64,000 nt of DNA, taken from positions 41,136 through 105,135 of the forward strand of contig JAGVSM010000444.1 of the NCBI GenBank assembly GCA_022494885.1, in the 5' to 3' direction. The notes beneath the pieces were generated by a model. That model had not been told where the DNA came from, ran no database searches, and saw only the letters and a list, made by a program, of their open reading frames with translations. A program made the position numbers and the translations under genes. This stretch comes from Micrasema longulum (taxonomy: Eukaryota; Arthropoda; Insecta; Trichoptera; Brachycentridae). Each line of letters begins with the position of its first letter. The stretch's first letter is position 1. Shown here piece by piece: positions 1 to 10,379 of the stretch.

Positions 1-495
1 GTCCATGAAGAATATCATGTAAAATCCCTCTAATACCAAACGACGATCCTTGATACTAAGTATTTTAAGTTTATGACAAGAAGTTTTATAGTTAAGGTCC
101 GTAAATCTGGATCTCCAATTGAAATGTCTCAAAAATGTTTTCTGAATAATTTCAAGCCTTATCTTGTGTATGGAATACTGAGGAGACCATACAGAGGAGG
201 CATATTCAAGGAGACTGCGAACGTAAGCGAAATAAATCAATTTGATACTACCAATATCATTAAAAACTTGGCAAGTGCGGATAACAAAACCTAAGTTTCT
301 GTGTGCCCGGTTCACTATATTTTCGTTTAAATGAGAATTTCTAAAAACATCCTTAAATTTCGCGGCCGGCTAAGAGCTGCCATTGCAATATCTAGCGGCT
401 CAGAAAAGGTTATCAGTTTTCATACTCAAATGGATTATACTGTTTGTACCTTTATATTTTGCATTTGAATTCATTATCATAACATTACTGAGTCA

Positions 496-902
496 ATGTT
501 TAATATTTCTAGTCTACAAAAACGTAGAACTAATATTGACTCCATATATATGTTCGGCATACTAAATGGTATAATCGATGTTCCATCATTACTGGGACAA
601 GTAAAATTCAATATTCCGACTCGTAGATTGAGAAACAATGAGGTACTGTTCATCGATCAGCATAGAACAAACTATGTCCTAAATTCTCCAATGACCCGCC
701 TTTGTCGTATTGTTAACTCAAGACAGGATCTGGACTTTTTTGGTTTAAGTTTACAACGATTTAAACGAGCACTAAATAAATAGTCCAGATCTTGTCTCGA
801 TGTCCCTTATGTTTGTCAATGCTTCTTTTTTTTTCTTTAAAAGTTTTAAGCTACTCTTTCATTGTAATATTTAAAACTTATAAATAAATAAATAAATAAA
901 TT
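496..902 (+). mobile_element. LINE 3' end (post-RT C-terminal region plus tail)
   Basis: A reading frame from 496 to 783 encodes the region that follows the reverse transcriptase domain in Jockey/CR1-like non-LTR retrotransposons. It has the SLQKRR motif near residue 6, a GIIDVPSLL stretch, the FNIPTRRLRNNEV block and a terminal SRQDLDFF motif. A short 3' untranslated region follows, then a TAAA-type tail at about 883-902, which marks the 3' end of the insertion. The reverse transcriptase itself is missing, so the copy is 5'-truncated and dead. A related copy lies on the minus strand at 20095-20800 and shares the RNNEV and DQHR motifs. The exact clade is inferred. Confidence 0.8.
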
Positions 903-1193
903 ACAAAATCCTCAAATCCGTGTAACTGGTACCCGTCGCAGATCTCCCTTTTGCAAGTTCTAGAACCTTCTGTCACATGCAACTGCCTTTTTTCAGGCTC
1001 GACATTTGTTTTAATTCACGAGGTCATCTTCAAAAATGGTGACGTTCACTTTTGTTTAATTTGAGTCAATGTGACTTTTAGGTTCTAAAAGTTCTACATT
1101 GAAAAAAAAACAGTGAAGGACTGAACCAAATTTAAATGTAGCAATTGAAAAACATTTCATTTTAATGCAAATAGAAGTGATATTATGAATATG

Positions 1194-1350
1194 GTTGTAG
1201 TCCTGTGGCTTGTGTCTCAGGTTCACAAATCAAAGGTCCATGGTTTGAATCCCGCTCTATTCCACTGGATTCCCATTTTATTTATATCTCGTTGAAATTG
1301 GCACTCAAAATGAAATATTTGGGTAAATTACAAGAACGCAAATGTTTTTG
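1194..1350 (+). mobile_element. tRNA-derived SINE, family 1
   Basis: The head resembles a tRNA. A B-box-like GGTTTGAATCC lies near 1242 and is preceded by a degenerate A-box region. The body ends in a block reading TGAAATATTTGGGTAAAT, which is also present in the copies at 14562-14735 (+) and 17018-17186 (-) and as loose tails near 48855-48905 and 52400-52455. RNA polymerase III would transcribe an active copy. This one has lost the exact B box, so it is probably inactive. Confidence 0.65.
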
Positions 1351-1859
1351 TGTTTTTTCCTTACGGTTTTTGTGTAAATACATCGTATTTTATAATAAAG
1401 ATACGTACCTGTATCGAATATAAAAACATGCTTTGAACTTATTAATACTATTTCTGAACTCATTTGATATTAAGTTTGTGAGGATTTGCAATCAGGGTTA
1501 TAAAGCGATCCTTTGTGGGGCGGATGAAATACTTAGAAGGAACTACTCTCATTGACTTTAGCAAGTCAAATACACGTTCTGAATGCGCCGTGAACCTAAG
1601 AAGGTCCTTCTCACAGACAAACATAGCCAAGAACAATCAATGTATTCTCTGAAGCAATTTGATTAAGATTTCTCAGTCATTGTTCTCGAATTCACGTGGC
1701 TTAACGTAAGTTTGACCTAGGCTTGAACTATGAGATGTAAAATGAGATGATATTAAAATATAAGTTTGAATGCAGAAATGAAAAACGTATTAAAGAAGAA
1801 AATTTATTTATTTATTAAACGTACAATACAGCACTACTCTCAATTGAATTTTCCATAGA

Positions 1860-1990
1860 TTGTTTCATTAAGTTTATGTTATAAATGAAAGACGATTGAT
1901 ACTTTAATCCACAAATTCGGAATATCCAGTGACCGGTTTCATCACTTTTGCGACATCTTTAAGACTGATATCTTTATTAAGGAGTTCAAT
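1860..1990 (-). mobile_element. Penelope-like tail module, minus half of an inverted pair
   Basis: Read on the minus strand, the stretch carries a hammerhead-like core at 1926-1967 followed by a segment (GGATTAAAGTATCA and flanks) that also occurs on the plus strand at 2205-2265. The two halves face each other across about 180 bases. A LINE-like TTTATTTATTTATT run at 1803-1817 borders it. Assignment to Penelope rests on similarity to the tail next to the GIY-YIG element at 39825-40785. Confidence 0.45.
1926..1967 (-). ncRNA. degenerate hammerhead-like motif
   Basis: The minus strand reads a TTAAAGA-like remnant of the CUGANGA core, a weak CGC/GTG helix II and then GATGAAACCGGTC. The last part fits GAAA plus a self-complementary ACCGGT helix III and the C at the cleavage position. 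The first core is mutated, so self-cleavage is unlikely. Confidence 0.35.
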
Positions 1991-2164
1991 ATATTTATAC
2001 AAAACAGAGGTGAAAATACCTAATTTAAAATAAGATGAAAATGAATGAAATAAAGTTATTTTTATATTGTGGATCATTATCAATTTTATTTTTTCAGGTT
2101 AACTAATGAGTTGATATAATGTTATTTTAATGAATTTAGGTATTTTATTGTACACATTATTTTA

Positions 2165-2275
2165 TTTTTACAGTCTTGAAGATGTCGCAAAAGCGATGAA
2201 ACTGGTCTGGATATTCAAAATTTCTGGATTAAAGTATCACTTGTCTTTTATTTGTATAATAAATTACAATGAACT
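2165..2275 (+). mobile_element. Penelope-like tail module, plus half of an inverted pair
   Basis: This is the mirror partner of 1860-1990. It has the same hammerhead-like core (2171-2212, with a CGC/GCG helix II and GATGAAACTGGTC) and the same downstream block GGATTAAAGTATCA. Inverted arrangement of tail modules is a known habit of Penelope-like elements. Identity here is inferred from the motif. Confidence 0.45.
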
Positions 2276-2399
2276 TCGATCAAGAATTTTCACTTACAAA
2301 CTTAAATGTTTAATTAAGTGTCTACAAAAACATGAAAAAAAAGCACAATAGATTATTATTAAGGTCCCTATAAACGATGGTAAGTAAAGACAAATAAGT

Positions 2400-2800
2400 C
2401 ACTAATACACATTGTGATACATAATTAGAGAGGAAGAGTCTAAAACTGGTAATCCTAGGATGGAAAATATCCACCTCTCTCGTTAGGCTGTTCAAAAGAC
2501 CAATCATTATCCTCACAGGCATCAACATCGGTAAATTTGTTTTGCATTCTGGAAGAACAAATTATCTGTGTTGCCTAGCTCTTTAATAGTTGCTCGGTAC
2601 ATAAATTTTAAGCACTCCCAAAATGTTGGGATTTTAAATTAACCCGTTCAGAAGTTTAAAGGCCATCACAAGCATGACATGCTTTTTCTGGCCCGCAAAC
2701 TTGTGATGCCGAGCATACCTAAAAGGAACAATCATAGGTATTGCAATGGGTAGCATCCATAATCTTTCATTTAAGTCTTCGAATTTACAGGGTTTATGAC
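2400..2800 (-). mobile_element. LINE 3' end, family with the TNLP-MP motif
   Basis: On the minus strand the translation gives, in order, LLNGLI, a short NPNILGVLKIYVPSNY block, RARQHR, TNLPMLMPV and EVDIFHPRITSFRLFL. These match block by block the copies at 32662-32990 (-) and 61050-61300 (+), which read FIDNxxIxxSIxFxxPDxYLRQRQH, TNLPxxMP and DIDIF. Several stop codons break the frame. The region is C-terminal to the reverse transcriptase and is non-functional. Confidence 0.65.
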
Positions 2801-2949
2801 TTGTCATTGGCTGTTGTTTTTAATACACCAACCCCCTCGATTCTTCATAGCATAATGTAGATATTAAGTATTGTTTTATTTCTTTGAGAAAATATTTTTT
2901 TGTATTTTGTATGTAAATACACGAGATAAAAATGACGATAAAATCAATA

Positions 2950-3544
2950 AAACAAAATACAAAAAAATTTAAGTGGTTGATGAATACATATATCAAGGAC
3001 ACAAAGTCAAACTTGGTAAAGATAACCAGATAGCGGAGTTACCGAGAAAAATAAGGCTAGATTGGGCTGCTTTCAGCAAACTAAAATATTTAAAAAAAAA
3101 ATAAGTCCCTTCAAAGACAAGTATATGCCTGTGTGACAATAAACAGACTAGAATCAATGTTTGTAACACAAAAAAAGTAGCCAGAAATTAAAATGCACGC
3201 AACGATTCATGGAAAGACAAATGCTTGGTGTATGTCTAAAAGACAGAGTAAGAAATAAAGAAATAAGGCGCTGAACCAGAGTCGTGGATATCATGGATCG
3301 TACAGCGAAATTGAAATGGCAGTGGGCGGGACACTTGGCTAGACAAAATGATGGCAGGTGGACACCCAGAATAATAAAGTGGAAACCATGGGTAAACAAA
3401 TGAAGTGTTGAAAGGCCACAGAAAAGATGGGTCGACGACATTTTCTCTATTGCCGGTAAAACGTAAATGATGAAATCGGGTGATAGGAAGGAATGGAGAC
3501 GTTTGGAAGAGGTTTTTATCTAGCAGTGGAGAGAACAAGGCTGA
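2950..3544 (+). mobile_element. LINE fragment, distal RT and C-terminal region of the WQWAGH type
   Basis: The plus strand encodes, with a few stops and at least one frameshift, EYIYQGHKVKLGKDNQIAEL, IRLDWAAFSKL, then from 3200 RFMERQMLGVCLKDRVRNK, KLKWQWAGHLARQNDGRW, RPQKRWVDDI and RKEWRRLEEVF. This order is characteristic of arthropod endonuclease/reverse transcriptase LINEs, downstream of the catalytic palm. Stops at the RR*T, NK*S, KT*M and FI*Q positions show that it is dead. Long minus-strand open frames over the same bases are antisense shadows. Confidence 0.8.
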
Positions 3545-3668
3545 AGAATAAGAAACGGACGTTAGAGCATTTGGAATACCAGCCCTGATTTGTATATTTT
3601 GTAAAATAGTAAGAATTAATTGGATACTCTCTAATGTTCTTATGTAAATATTTTTTTTTTTTTTTTTA

Positions 3669-3779
3669 AATACCGAAATAGATAGAAATAGTACAGAAGT
3701 TATGTTTACCGTCTCGGTACGTACAGATGAAGAAAGCCTGTATAATCGCGGCCCAGGTGTTGGTTTGCCTACAGGCATA
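3669..3779 (+). other. recurrent coding-like motif, copy 1 (TVSVRTDEE)
   Basis: The frame from 3669 reads NTEIDRNSTEVMFTVSVRTD followed by EESLYNRGPGVGLPTG. A related frame is read on the minus strand at 43171-43252, and a shorter match lies at 7548-7612 (+). Many differences between copies 1 and 3 fall at third codon positions. I do not recognise the protein. Confidence 0.4.
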
Positions 3780-4312
3780 AAATCGATATAACTTTGGCTG
3801 GAAAATGTCTAATATCCGATTAAGGCTCTACCATATAAGAGGGTCCTATCCTCTAAAGGTCAAGTGTATTCTTTCGTACGTGGTAAGGACATGTAATATT
3901 CATCCGAAAACAGGATGGAAATTGCACAGTAAGCTTCCTTATAAGCCTCCGATTTCGTTAAACGAATAAAGGTGAGGTTTTATGTGGCTAAAAAGCCATA
4001 TTTTAAAGTGTTCCGAAACGTTTTTCTATTATCCACTCAGCAAAACGATATAATGATATGACTTTTTTAGTGGATTTCTAAAAACGAAAATGGCAATAAG
4101 ATATATATATATATATCGACCGTGGAAAGGAAAAAAAATATCATGTAGTCAATATTACACAAGATCTATTTAAACATTTTTATAAACAAAAAAATCTCAT
4201 ACCTAATTACTTATTTGTTGTAATTTTTTTGTGTTCTGTTCTTTATTTGAAAAAAAAACGGATGTAATCCATTTTAACAAAATCAAATAAAAATATTTTG
4301 AGTTTGTAAAAA

Positions 4313-4675
4313 AAACATTTAAGGGAAGGTAAAATAGAAGTCTGAGCATCTACGGGGCTTATGACCTGTCAATGGCTGGTTTAAGTGGCCACTTTACGCA
4401 CTGCGTAACATTCTAACATTGTAACATTCTCTTAAATGTTCTTCATCTCTGTTGTAATGTGTTAATATAAACAGCTCCCCAGGGAGTTGTCACAAACATC
4501 AACAGATGAAAGAATTGAAGCAATATAGATGTTCAAATATAGGCAGAATGGTGAATATTACAGTGTGTAAAGTGGCCACTTAAACCAGCCATTGACAGGT
4601 CATAAGCGCTGAAGATGCCTGGACTTCTAAATTACCTTCTCTTAAATGTTCTTCATCTCTGTTGTAATATGTCAA
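4313..4675. mobile_element. foldback family FBa, rearranged copy
   Basis: A left arm at about 4313-4420 (block TTATGACCTGTCAATGGCTG) and a right arm at about 4545-4672 (block GCCATTGACAGGTCATAAG) are reverse complements. Between them is a piece of the outer terminus (CAGCTCCCCAGGGAGTTG) followed by central sequence containing CATCAACAGATGAAAGAATT. The order differs from the full copy at 46709-47345, so this locus has been rearranged. Confidence 0.7.
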
Positions 4676-5082
4676 CTTAATAGTTTATTAATTTGATGTC
4701 CCGACTATTCTCCAACAAATATCTTCTAATTTTCCTTCACATAGACTCAGAAATAATAAAATTCTGTTCCTCGGTCATCACAAGACTAATTATGGTTTTC
4801 ATGCGCCTCTACCCAGAATGATTAGATTTGTAAATGAAAATCAAGATCTCAATATTTTTTGTTGTAAATTGAGTTTTTTTACAAATAGACTGAAAAAATA
4901 TTGCCAATAAATTGACTGTATATTTGTGAAATTAACCTGGATACCATAATGCCAGTCTAATGTTCTAACTTGTCTTTGCTTTTCTTTGTTGTATTGCTTC
5001 TTTTATTTCTTATTGTGATATTATTATTTTTAGTTACATGAAAATGAACGCACAGTAATTTCTAATAAAAATATGTTAATCG

Positions 5083-5221
5083 AAGCTTAACTGGCAGTGC
5101 ACAACGGAGTTTTAGTCCCAACACTTATATATGGAAGTGAAACATGGAACTGGCAGAGGAAGGATGAAAGCCGATTGAACGCGGTTGAAATGCGATCTCT
5201 TAGACGAATGTGTGGGAAATC
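5083..5221 (+). mobile_element. RTE-clade LINE fragment fused to a foldback repeat
   Basis: The frame reads AVHNGVLVPTLIYGSETWNW, QRKDESRLNAVEMRSLRRMC and GKS, the RTE segment just after the reverse transcriptase palm. It is almost identical to 10380-10520. Homology stops abruptly at about 5220 inside GGGAAATC, where FBb sequence (CTAGGCATTTACAGGGCTTA) begins. It also starts at the same RTE position as the 10380 copy although the flanks differ. Confidence 0.8.
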
Positions 5222-5815
5222 TAGGCATTTACAGGGCTTATTACCTGTCATTGGCTGGTTTCACTTAAACCACTTGCCACTTTACATATTGTGTAACATT
5301 CACCATTCTGCCCATGTTTGAACATCCATATTTCCTCAACTCTTCCATTTGTTGACTTTAGTGAAGTAAAAGAGCTGAAACCTTTATCCCGTGGGTGAGA
5401 TTCATCCGGCTGAACCAAATCACCCACTAGGCAATGCCTGAACAGTTTTAAAATTTTTGTACTTCTTCTTTTATCAGGTAGATAATTCAACAATGTTTGA
5501 GTATATCCAAATGCTTGCAGATTGGCTGGTATTCCTTCCTAGGGAGTTGTTCATATTCAAATTTATTGCAATATTGCAATATATAGAGGGAAAACGTTTT
5601 TGAGAAGGGGATATGGAATTTTTGGCATTTACAGAGCTTGCGATCTGTCATTGGCTGGGTTTAGTGGCCACTTTACACACTTTAAAACATTTACCATTCT
5701 GTCCGTGTTTGGGCACATTAGACAAACAAATCAAACAACGACATAAAACCCTGAAAACGCCTGAAAACCATTTCCAATTTTTATATGGGTTCAGCCGGAT
5801 GAATCTCACCCACGC
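5221..5815. mobile_element. foldback family FBb, two partial units in tandem
   Basis: The FBb blocks appear in order: arm (CCTGTCATTGGCTGGTTT), CACCATTCTGCCCATGTTTG, centre (GGGTGAGATTCATCCGGCTG), then the outer terminus AACAATGTTTGAGTATATCC with CCTAGGGAGTTGTTCAT. A second arm follows (5610-5700), then centre sequence in opposite orientation (about 5745-5815). The sequence is decayed relative to the FBb copy at 7755-8495. Confidence 0.65.
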
Positions 5816-5819
5816 CCGA

Positions 5820-7190
5820 GACTGCGCGAGACTCGAGTGGGAGAAGCGTTTGAGGTAGTACAATCGTATTTTTTGTATTGGCGGGATATTTTGCGTTCGT
5901 GAATGGGACATTTGTAGTGCCTCTTGTATGAGTGACTCAACTCTACTCCCTTGGTCACTTTTACGAAATACCTGAAACATTATTTTATACATCACGACGC
6001 AATAAAAATTTCTTTAAAATAAGTGTCGGTTAAGGACTTTTAATCGACTTGATAAACAACCGGGCAGTTTTTAATTGCGTTACTATTATTCTCGGGGTAC
6101 CACATGATTTTTGATGTGACTCTCAATTTCTCTAACAATCGATTAAAACACAATCTACCCTTTTTATTTTCCGATTCCATCATAGGTTCTTACAAATTGT
6201 CAATATTGACCCTAGAATCCTGCCTCAGTCATCTACGGAATATTAAACAGAGGAAAAAGAATAGTCATGTTCGTGTGTCAGAGAAGAATTCCCGCACCAA
6301 CCCTCGTCATGAACTAGGGAGAAAAGGAGATCGTGAAATAACAGGAGTTTATTCCGAGGTTTGAATTTTTAAGGGACTCTATTTTTACTTGTTGAGTTTG
6401 CTTCAAAACACTATCTGATGTTTTCTCTGAAAAACAGATTCGAATAACCTGATAAAAAATACTGCTTGTTGCAATAATCATTAATTTTTCAATGAATTCA
6501 TATAATACGCTTTTTCAAAACACTTTTTGGAATGAGGATTACAGTAAGTTATTTACGTAAAAAAAAACCAAGGTTCGTATAACAGTGGGAAATTAACATT
6601 TATCTCGAATTTTATCTACAAAGTAAAAATAAGTTTTCTCTAAAAAATAAAATATTTTTTTTCTTCTAAACATGTTTAATTATAGGTTACGTACGAAGAT
6701 TCTTTAAATTATCATGCATTGTTTATTATTCTTGGATTGTTTAAACTTTCTACTGAATATGTTTTTTTTTTATATAAATCTTGGGTAAAAGGAAATTTAT
6801 GTTTTAAAAAATTAATATATTAAGCCAAATATGTAAGCATTATAGTTTTTTTTTTAAAGGCAGATTTGCCGTTCATGTTAAAAAAATAAAATAAAATAAA
6901 ATATACTCATTTTCGTTCACAAATATCGGTTTTTCTTTATAGACAGTTGAAGATAACTCTGTTAACATTCACGATAAAAGTAAACATTAATCTTGAATTT
7001 TATCTACAAATTATATTTAAGTTTTCTCTATGAAAAGTAGAAGATGTTTACATTTTTTTTTCTGAACATCTTTAATAAGGAACTTTAGCCCTACGGGCAA
7101 TTGGAGACAAAAAAGGTTTTCCTGCGTGCTGTTAAAATAAGAGCATTAAATTGTACGGCAAAGTTTCTTGGAAATGAGCAAAAAATATAA
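5820..7190. other. unassigned AT-rich DNA
   Basis: No gene or terminal repeat can be supported. The stretch has long A and T runs and short open frames without recognisable motifs. Two loosely similar paragraphs (about 6540-6690 and 6930-7080) share AATTTTATCTACAAA and AAGTTTTCTCTA blocks and may be a degenerate tandem duplication. Confidence 0.35.
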
Positions 7191-7445
7191 AAAAACCTTT
7201 TAGTAAAAACTCACAACTTTAAACGACGTCACTAGTTGAATGAACGAACCAATGATATGAGGGTATTGGAGGATATTCGGTTCGCTAACCTTAAACGAAT
7301 CAATCGGGAGAACTGACAGAGAAGAACCTCTGACGTCAGACGCGGAATTATTTCATAAATACTAAAATCATAGCGCTGATAACACGATATCCAAAAATTA
7401 AACAAAATTATTTTGGCTTAGTTAAATAGTCTAGCAACAAATAAA
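7185..7445. repeat. dispersed repeat D1, uninterrupted copy
   Basis: Shares scattered blocks with 17770-17960 plus 18550-18610: GACGTCACTAGT versus GACGTCATTAGT, a GAACTGA and GAGAAGAA segment, AAATCATAGCGCT, and TTTTGGCTTAGTTAAATAGTCT versus TTTTGGCTTTGTTTAATAGTCT. Here the parts are continuous; in the other copy about 590 bases are inserted. It is probably a non-autonomous DNA element, but I cannot place its termini. Confidence 0.45.
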
Positions 7446-7547
7446 AAATATTTAAAAAAACGCTGAACTTCCTTTTTACAGGTTACAGATGAAACTACTT
7501 TTAATGTTCATACAAATACACATATTTTCATAGATAAATATAAATTT

Positions 7548-7612
7548 TATTGTATACCGTTTAATATGTACCGATGAAGATAGCGTTTGTAATCGAGGCT
7601 CAGAACTCCTGA
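7548..7612 (+). other. recurrent coding-like motif, copy 2
   Basis: TATACCGT followed by TGTACCGATGAAGATAGC matches copies at 3669-3779 and 43171-43252. A frame can be read as CTDEDSVCNRGS, but it needs a shift relative to the upstream part. The function is unknown. Confidence 0.35.
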
Positions 7613-7754
7613 CCCGTTTTATAGAATCAATTGTTTTTTTTGGGTAAAAATGCTTAAAAGGGAAATCGATTGGAGATTTGCTCATGGTTGGCGCGTTTTC
7701 CTATTATGCGGTCAAGGTGAATGTGCTTTTATCTATTTATTTATCAACTTATTT

Positions 7755-8495
7755 ACTCAACAATGTTTGAGTATGTCCAAATGCTTGCAAACTGGCTGGA
7801 TTTACTCTCTAGGGAGTTTTTTCATTTTTAAATTTATTGCAATAGAGAGGGAAAACGTTTTTGATAAGGGAATATGGAAGTCTAGGCATTTACAGGGCTT
7901 GTGACCTGTCATTGGATGGTTTTAGTGGCCATTTTACACACTGTGCAACACTCACCATTCTGCCCATGTTTAAACATCCACATTTCCCCAACTCTTACAT
8001 CTGTTGACTTTTGTGAAGTGAGACAGCTGAAACCTTTATCATGCGGGTGAGATTCATCAAACTGAAACAAATCACCTACTAGGCAACGCCTGAAAACAAT
8101 TTTCCATTTTTTGTAATTCTTCTTTTAACAGGTTGTTAATTCAACAATGTTTGAGTGTATCCAAATGCTTGCAGATTGGCTGGTATTCCTCCCTAGGGAG
8201 TTATTCATATTTTAATTTATTGCAATAGAGAGGGAAAACGTTTTTCAGAAGGAAATATGGAAGTCTAGGCATTTACAGGGCTTGTGACCTATCATTGGCT
8301 GGTTTAAGTGGCCACTTTACACACTGTGTAATATTACCATTTTGCCTATGTTTAAACATCCATATTTCTTCAATTCTTCCATTTTGTAATGAAACCAACT
8401 GGTCCAAGAAGTTTAAAAATTGAAAAATTGTTTTCAGGCGTTGCCTAGTATGTGAAATAATTCAGTCAGATGAATCTCTTCACTTGTTATGTTAG
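7755..8495. mobile_element. foldback family FBb, tandem units of about 380 bases
   Basis: One unit runs from the terminus AACAATGTTTGAGTATGTCC at 7759, through TCTCTAGGGAG, the arm (CCTGTCATTGGATGG), CACCATTCTGCCCATG and the centre (GCGGGTGAGATTCATC, CAACGCCTGAAAACAA), to about 8140. There a second terminus AACAATGTTTGAGTGTATCC starts the next unit, which continues to about 8390. Inverted centre sequence (TTTTCAGGCGTTGCCTAG) then follows at 8434-8452. A hammerhead-bearing module directly abuts it. Confidence 0.75.
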
Positions 8496-8500
8496 TTTGT

Positions 8501-8548
8501 AATTAACCCTGAAGAAGGCATGGTATTGCCGAAACTAGTCGGTTGTCA
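8501..8548 (+). ncRNA. hammerhead ribozyme motif, canonical core
   Basis: CTGAAGA at 8509-8515 fits CUGANGA. GGCA/TGCC forms helix II, and GAAAC at 8531-8535 fits the second core strand. ACTAGT gives a loop-less self-complementary helix III, and C8540 is the expected cleavage base. Helix I can form between AACC (8505-8508) and GGTT (8541-8544). Such minimal helix III hammerheads are known from Penelope-like retroelements, where they are thought to work as dimers. Activity here is inferred. Confidence 0.6.
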
Positions 8549-8660
8549 AATTATAAAAAATATAAGTGGTACATAAAAACAAAGTGATTTTATTTTATTT
8601 TAATATTAAAATAATAATGTTCCACAAAGTAAGTGCTTCAAACATTAAAAAAAAAAAAAA
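8549..8660 (+). mobile_element. Penelope-like tail downstream of the hammerhead
   Basis: After the hammerhead comes AAGTGGTACATAAAAACAAAG and a T/A-rich stretch ending in AAGTAAGTGCTTCAAACATT. A similar ending (AAGTTAGTGCTTCAAATATA) occurs at 51340-51360. The downstream border is not clear. Confidence 0.4.
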
Positions 8661-8789
8661 GAGTGTTACAGAAGTAGATTTATTTAAAATAAAAAAATAC
8701 TAATTAAGGAGGATGCTCTCGTGTTTTGCAGAATGAAGTAAATTGAATTCAATAGGAAATGCTGACTTGCTTCTTGAAGTCATGGCCTT

Positions 8790-8900
8790 GTAATTTCAGG
8801 TGAAATTATTTAGCACATGTGTCATGGATCATGGACTGTGAACTCCACACATTTATTCTCAGATAAATATCTGAATTTCAAATGAAACTCTCGATCATTT
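8790..8900 (-). mobile_element. degenerate SINE family 3 fragment
   Basis: The minus strand contains GTGCTAAATAATTTCACCTG, also found at 48110-48140 (+) next to a tRNA-like head. The head at this locus is too decayed to show promoter boxes. Confidence 0.35.
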
Positions 8901-9302
8901 CAATGATTTGGTTCGACAGCCAGGGGATTTTCGCCATCAAAGCACAAAGTATTACACATTACATGGGTTTTTGCAAAATAGATTGTTAAATCTATGCACG
9001 CGGAGTATCAATTGGGATTTTTTACAGTGACTTGAAGAACCCCGACTGAATAGTCAATTACAACCGCATCGTCAGCATACTCTAGGTCGAAGAGTTTTTG
9101 GGAGGGGGAGATGGACATTCCTCGATCTTGTAGAATTTACATTCTAAGGATAAAGTTAAAAAGGATTTTAAAAATAATAAACGACAAAACCAATGAAAAA
9201 CCTTAATAATATACGTGAATGAAGCAGTGGGTAAAAATCTTCATAACGCATTGATACATTCGGTTTGCCCTGAAAATATTCGTTCTCCAACAAGGACTAC
9301 TC

Positions 9303-10012
9303 TTTGCCACAAAAAACGTGTCACCTCACTTTGTAGATACCTGTACATTAGAGGGGGCCGATAATTTTTTCCCGACTTTTAAAATTAAAGGGGTCTAAAA
9401 AGTTGCCTTTTGGATTACTCAGAATGCAAAAAAAAACCAAAAAATATTCGATACTACTTTTGGCCCTCAACCAGAGCTTGAAGTTTTCGAAAGAGTCGAT
9501 TTTTCGGAGTAAACCGGCTGTCATTTTGTATTTAAGTAAGAAAATCAATCTAATTAAATGTTTTCATGTGCATTAAATCTAATTAAATAAGTATCTAAGG
9601 GCGTGAGTTGCGTTTTGTTTTGTAATAAATGGGTAGCATTGTTTTAATAGGCCATAGTTTTCGTCAATATTAGCCAGGCGCTCGACGGAATTAGTTCCGC
9701 GGAGTGAAAACTTTTTCCATTTCGGTAGTTTTAAAGCGCGTTCGAATATGTAATGTGATTAAGTTATTTCTTTACTAACACAAATTAATTTTATCAATAA
9801 AGATAATTAACAAAATGTTCAGACAGTGAAAAACTTCAAACCTCGATTGAGGGCCAAACGTAATATGGAATATTTTTTTAAATAATTTTTACGTTCAATG
9901 TGATCCAAAATGCAACTTTTTAAACCCCTTTTACTTTGATGTCTAAAAAAATAAAAAACCTCATACACCCACTCTACTGTACATCTACAGTGAGTCATTT
10001 TTTGGCATTGGC
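9303..10012. mobile_element. inverted-repeat (foldback-type) DNA element
   Basis: The left arm (about 9303-9495) and the right arm (about 9825-10012) are imperfect reverse complements. Shared blocks include GAGGGCCAAA, CAACTTTTTA-ACCCCTTT and the outer GTAGATGTACA-type motif. The two open frames in the arms (9348-9548 and 9819-10022, both minus) are by-products of the repeat. The 330-base interior (including CGCTCGACGGAATTAGTTCC) matches nothing else in the window and shows no transposase. Confidence 0.65.
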
Positions 10013-10379
10013 CACCTGACAAACAAAAGCTGGGTATTGTAACAATTCAATTAAGACGCGTAGGAACTTAAAACTTTGTTGACAAAAACCGGGATTGTCG
10101 AATTTAAATGTTGACAACACTTGAGACAAGTTTCCGGTGCCGAACAAGCGAAAAAAGCGAAAAAAAATTCTCCGACACATGTTTGAGTGTTCAAGAAGGC
10201 AAAAAAAAACATGTAGTCCGAAGGATCTAGGAGATGTATGATGTCAGAAGTAAGTGTTTATTTATCTTTATTCAATATCCAAAATCGATTTTTCATTCAA
10301 ATTTTGTGTTTCATTTGTTTTATGTCTCTCTCCTCCATACATTTTACAATTACTAGACCTGATTCCCATCTGCTAAACT

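Noticed and set aside
3154..3778. Two long minus-strand open frames (95 and 180 codons)
   Set aside because: They are antisense to a plus-strand LINE C-terminal remnant with clear WQWAGH and RRLEEV motifs.
5221..8495. CRISPR-like or satellite array
   Set aside because: The repeats are about 380 bases, few in number, contain inverted parts and occur dispersed through the window, so a mobile foldback family fits better.
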